From Deltaproteobacteria bacterium UBA2385 (GTDB lineage Bacteria > Myxococcota_A > UBA796 > UBA2385): a DNA stretch of 15,222 nucleotides. The notes beneath the pieces are model-generated. The model had not been told where the DNA came from. It ran no database searches and worked only from the letters and a program-made list of their open reading frames with translations. Below are positions 14,083 through 15,222 of this stretch, piece after piece (the first letter of the stretch is position 1; every line of letters begins with the position of its first letter). Both the position numbers and the translations under genes were made by a program. Location of the stretch: positions 449 to 15,670 of the forward strand of contig DDSR01000184.1 in NCBI GenBank assembly GCA_002343455.1. The letters run 5' to 3'.

Positions 14083-15222
14083 CCTTGGAGGCGGCCGCGG
14101 AGCTCGTCTCTACCCGTTGACCGCTCACCGGGCCAAGCCCGCCGTGCCTCTGGCCGGGAAGTTCCGGCTGATCGACATCCCGGTCAGCAACGCCATAAAC
14201 TCAGGCTACCGACAGGTCTACGTCCTGACGCAGTTCAACAGCGCCTCGTTGAACCGACACGTCGCCCGCAGCTACCAGTTCGACATCTTCTCCCAGGGCT
14301 TCGTCGAGATCCTCGCGGCCGAACAGACCGAGCAGAGCGGGGACTGGTACCAGGGTACCGCCGACGCGGTCCGCAAGCAGCTCCACCACTTCGTGCGCGA
14401 GGGCTACGACCACGTGCTGGTCCTCTCCGGCGATCACCTCTACCGGATGGACTACCGCGAGCTGGTCGCCCGCCACATCGAGGCCGGGGCCGACGCGACC
14501 GTGGCCACCATCCCGGTCGGACGCGCGGCGTGTACCGGCCTGGGCATCATGGGCGTGGATGCCGGCGGGCAGGTGCGGCGCTTCCGCGAGAAGCCCGAGG
14601 CGGATGAAGACCTCAGCGGCTTGCAGGTCCCCGACGCCCTCGCCGCCCAGTGGAAGCTCGGCGACAAGCGATACCTCGCCAGCATGGGGGTCTACGTCTT
14701 CTCCCTGGCGGGCCTGAAGGCCGGCCTCGCCATCCCCGGGGCGGTCGACTTCGGCAAGGACATCCTGCCCGCCATGGTGCACAGCCACACCGTCGCGGCC
14801 TACCGCTTCGACGGCTACTGGGAGGACATCGGGACCATCGAGGCCTTCTTCGAGGCCAACATCTCCCTGTGTCAGGACGAGCCGCCCTTCCGCTTCTGGG
14901 ACTACCAGGCGCCGATCTACACCGCCCGCCGCTTCCTGCCGGCCAGCAAGATCCTGCAGGCCCACATCACCGACAGCATCGTCTCCGAGGGCTGCATCAT
15001 CCATGGCGCGACCTTGAACCGATGCGTGGTGGGGATGCGCACGCGGATCCAGCCCGGCGTCGTCGCCCACGAGACGGTGATCATGGGCGCCGACCTCTAC
15101 GAGGACGACCCGAAGCGGGCCGAGAACGACCGCCTGGGGACGCCCTCGGTGGGCATCGGCAGCGGCTGCAGCCTGCGGCGGGTGATCGTCGACAAGAACG
15201 CGCGGGTCGGACACAACTGCCG
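14057..15222 (+). CDS. glgC: Glucose-1-phosphate adenylyltransferase (ADP-glucose pyrophosphorylase), 3'-truncated by window
   Basis: The visible 388 residues make ADP-glucose from ATP and glucose-1-phosphate, the committed step of bacterial glycogen synthesis in the cytoplasm. The ATG at 14057 gives MSDRVVTVILGGGRGARLYPLT, the nucleotide-binding loop; most relatives have GTRL where this has GARL. KPAVPLAGKFRLIDIPVSN (27-45), YVLTQFNSASLNRH (55-68), LSGDHLYRMDY (123-133, catalytic Asp), RFREKPE (glucose-1-phosphate Lys179) and GYWEDIGTIEAFFEAN follow. The C-terminal left-handed beta-helix then begins. NSASLNRH and the overall pattern are closer to the plant/cyanobacterial-like type than to enterobacterial GlgC. 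About 30-40 residues are missing at the window end. GAG six bases before the ATG is a weak ribosome-binding site. The start overlaps the beginning of the divergent lipoprotein gene. Confidence 0.95.
   Translation, partial: MSDRVVTVILGGGRGARLYPLTAHRAKPAVPLAGKFRLIDIPVSNAINSGYRQVYVLTQFNSASLNRHVARSYQFDIFSQGFVEILAAEQTEQSGDWYQGTADAVRKQLHHFVREGYDHVLVLSGDHLYRMDYRELVARHIEAGADATVATIPVGRAACTGLGIMGVDAGGQVRRFREKPEADEDLSGLQVPDALAAQWKLGDKRYLASMGVYVFSLAGLKAGLAIPGAVDFGKDILPAMVHSHTVAAYRFDGYWEDIGTIEAFFEANISLCQDEPPFRFWDYQAPIYTARRFLPASKILQAHITDSIVSEGCIIHGATLNRCVVGMRTRIQPGVVAHETVIMGADLYEDDPKRAENDRLGTPSVGIGSGCSLRRVIVDKNARVGHNC

Noticed and set aside
14201..15214. 337-aa minus-strand frame at the right edge
   Set aside because: The plus strand here encodes glgC with catalytic motifs from 14057 to the window end, so the minus frame is its mirror.

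Overview
This is a very GC-rich, gene-dense bacterial window. Much of it looks like a large-genome, predator- or soil-type lineage such as Myxococcota (former Deltaproteobacteria). That reading rests on strong CTG and GCC codon preference, several lipoproteins with very short signal peptides, an FG-GAP (integrin-like propeller) lipoprotein, and a GlgC of the plant/cyanobacterial-like type. It is an inference from style; no rRNA or marker gene is present. The left edge looks different. It holds the end of an ABC exporter, a tRNA-Leu(CAA), a possible integrase remnant and a dnaE2 3' third with CTC-biased leucine codons, all of which read more like an alphaproteobacterium. This suggests gene transfer or recombination, or an assembly join.

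Layout. 1-221: 3' end of an ABC transporter ATPase (+). 381-464: tRNA-Leu(CAA) (-), preceded at about 511-594 by a short tyrosine-recombinase-like remnant. 641-5561: a translesion-synthesis operon on the minus strand, imuB followed by dnaE2 (imuC) with overlapping stop and start. No imuA lies in the window. A 17-nt dyad and a TATACT box sit just upstream of imuB. 5634-6930 (-): a PI-PLC X-domain lipoprotein followed by a small lipoprotein. 6931-7255: non-coding, with three 52-bp tandem repeats built around palindromes. 7256-7993 (+): an endonuclease/exonuclease/phosphatase-family protein. It converges on 8030-9934 (-), a YgiQ-type radical SAM protein. 9976-11334 (+): a membrane protein that looks like a reduced TMTC/GT-C protein with a TPR-like tail; its 3' end overlaps the convergent MFS transporter at 11307-12509 (-). 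12592-14082 (-): an FG-GAP propeller lipoprotein, whose start region overlaps that of the divergent glgC (14057 to the window end, +).

How the genes work together. The clearest functional unit is imuB-dnaE2, the mutasome for DNA-damage-induced mutagenesis: DnaE2 is the polymerase and ImuB the adaptor to the sliding clamp. The cell-envelope genes (two small lipoproteins, the FG-GAP lipoprotein, the membrane protein and the MFS pump) and the housekeeping genes (glgC for glycogen, ygiQ-like) show no obvious joint pathway. I see no phage, CRISPR, toxin or biosynthetic cluster. The features most worth following are the codon-usage switch inside dnaE2, the palindromic repeat array, the putative imuB operator, and the degenerate TMTC-like protein.
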